From: Anaerolineales bacterium
GTDB lineage: Bacteria > Chloroflexota > Anaerolineae > Anaerolineales > Villigracilaceae
DNA length: 32,218 nucleotides
Reading direction: 5' to 3'
NCBI GenBank assembly: GCA_013360875.1
Contig: JABWAU010000033.1
Coordinates: 1-32,218, forward strand
The notes under the pieces are model-generated. The model searched no databases, was not told the DNA's origin, and saw only the letters and a program-made list of their open reading frames with translations. The position numbers and the translations under genes were made by a program. Shown piece after piece: positions 31,087-32,218 of this stretch (its first letter is position 1; the number at the start of each line of letters is the position of its first letter).

Positions 31087-32218
31087 ACTGAATCTCGATT
31101 CGCTGGCGCGCTGGCTTTGGGCGCTTGTACTTGTGACATTGCCGGTCACCAGTTTTCGCTTCATGCCGTTCATGGGCGCGGGGACGTTCGTCCGCCCGCT
31201 GGCGCTCTACCCGCTGGGACTGCTGATGCCGGTCTTGCTCTATCGGATTTGGACGAAACGCCTCACGCGCCCCTGGAACGGGACCCTGACCATCCTGCTT
31301 GCCTTCACGCTGACGGCTCTCCTCTCCACCGCGTTCGGCTCATTGCTGGCTCCCATCGAACTGCGCGGCGTGGGATTCTGGGACCGCGCCCTGCGCGCCT
31401 GGATCACGCTCGTCATCGGTTTATCATTTTTTGTCTCCGCAGTGTGGATGAACCGTAACGAAGACGATCTCAAATTCTCGTTGAAATGGCTGCTGGTAGG
31501 ATTGGTCCTGCACATTGCATGGGGAAGTGTTCAGGCGGTTGGACTGCAAATGGGTCTGCGCGGCGAATTGAACGAGATACAGAACCTCTTTTCGATACGC
31601 GGTCTTCCACGGAACAGGCGTATCGCGGGTTTTGCTTACGAACCCTCGTGGCTGGCGGGTCAACTGGCGGTGTTGTATCTTCCCTGGTTGTTCGCTTCCC
31701 TGTTGACGCGGTATCGGTTATCGAAATTCAAATGGATTGAAGGAATCCTTTTGCTGGGAGGACTAGCCATCCTCCTACTCACCTACTCGCGCGGCGGGTT
31801 GTTCATCACGGTGGGCGCGGTGATACTTACTTTCTTTGTGGCGGGTTCGGGAGTGATGAAGGATGTCTTGGATTGGTATCGGACGGGATTCCGCCGGGAA
31901 GTGGATAAAGGTCAATGGAGGAGGATGCAAGCCGCGGGGAGTCGGATCGCCCTCAGTTTGGTCATCATCGGCGCGGCGATCGGCGCGGGAGTCTTTCTCG
32001 CGGACAAGGGGTACATCGCCGCGTTGTGGAATTCGTCCGCGGAGAGTTTGTGGGATTATGCCATTGACGCGTATCTCGGTCCGCGCCTCGCTTACGTGAT
32101 CGCCGCGTTGGATTCGTTTCGATCGTATCCTCTGACCGGCGTGGGACTGGGCGCGAGCGGCTTTACGATGTATGCGAACATGCCCGATTGGGCGTTGAGC
32201 GGCGTGCCGGAGATCGCG
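31079..32218 (+). CDS. O-antigen ligase/polymerase-like membrane protein (Wzy_C type), incomplete at the 3' end
   Basis: The frame is open from a GTG at 31079 to the end of the window, 380 codons. It begins VRKLNLDSLARW and contains many hydrophobic helices. The family signatures are FAYEPSWLAGQLAVLYLPW, then the helix ending LLLTYSRGGLF and a large outside loop with YPLTGVGLGASGFTMYAN. This matches the Wzy/WaaL group, which polymerises repeat units or transfers glycan to an acceptor. It overlaps the Wzz-like gene by eight bases. Whether it is a polymerase or a ligase cannot be told from the part seen. Confidence 0.85.
   Translation, partial: MRKLNLDSLARWLWALVLVTLPVTSFRFMPFMGAGTFVRPLALYPLGLLMPVLLYRIWTKRLTRPWNGTLTILLAFTLTALLSTAFGSLLAPIELRGVGFWDRALRAWITLVIGLSFFVSAVWMNRNEDDLKFSLKWLLVGLVLHIAWGSVQAVGLQMGLRGELNEIQNLFSIRGLPRNRRIAGFAYEPSWLAGQLAVLYLPWLFASLLTRYRLSKFKWIEGILLLGGLAILLLTYSRGGLFITVGAVILTFFVAGSGVMKDVLDWYRTGFRREVDKGQWRRMQAAGSRIALSLVIIGAAIGAGVFLADKGYIAALWNSSAESLWDYAIDAYLGPRLAYVIAALDSFRSYPLTGVGLGASGFTMYANMPDWALSGVPEIA

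Overview
The window looks like part of a chromosome from an uncultivated member of the Anaerolineae (Chloroflexota). This assignment is inferred from gene content and style: two TPR proteins with Pro/Thr linkers, a row of lipoproteins with NBR1-type Ig domains behind Thr-Pro linkers, a CIRCE-controlled groES, a BMP-type nucleoside ABC importer, and short heptamer arrays between genes. GC is moderately high and codon use looks even throughout. I saw no rRNA, tRNA, CRISPR array, transposase or phage gene.

Layout. (1) 1-3124, minus strand: the start of groES with a textbook CIRCE and promoter, preceded by two translationally coupled, paralogous membrane-anchored TPR proteins. (2) 3165-5495, plus: trmD and an SLC45-like MFS transporter. 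(3) 5562-12308, plus: two BMP-family substrate-binding lipoproteins, a double-domain ABC ATPase and two permeases, forming a complete nucleoside-type importer. A terminator lies between the second binding protein and the ATPase. (4) 12401-17539, plus: five consecutive lipoproteins that each carry one NBR1-type Ig domain, several with their own promoter and terminator. They are followed by queG. (5) 18612-19640, minus: a PlsC-like acyltransferase fused upstream to the wreck of a DinB/ClbS-like gene. (6) 19655-32218, plus: a surface-glycan island with a sulfotransferase, three family-2 glycosyltransferases, a GT39-like membrane glycosyltransferase, a large membrane protein, a CMP-sugar-type cytidylyltransferase, a 2-hydroxyacid dehydrogenase, an SDR, an MptE/DUF115-like protein, a Wzz-like chain-length protein and an O-antigen ligase/polymerase that runs off the window. 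A decayed nucleotidyltransferase toxin/antitoxin-type gene sits inside the island.

The most distinctive signals are small-scale. Three heptamer arrays lie at gene boundaries (3951-3999, 24883-24931, 26901-26951), two of them supplying the C-terminal codons of the upstream gene. A 36-nt palindromic insert sits in frame inside a glycosyltransferase gene (29666-29701), shown by comparison with a paralogue 2.5 kb away. A second palindromic insert is likely in queG. Five copies of a 12-bp repeat directly abut a -10 box (16038-16097). Together these suggest a genome colonised by small mobile or slippage-generated repeats that can be absorbed into proteins. I could run no searches, so all family names rest on motifs read by eye.
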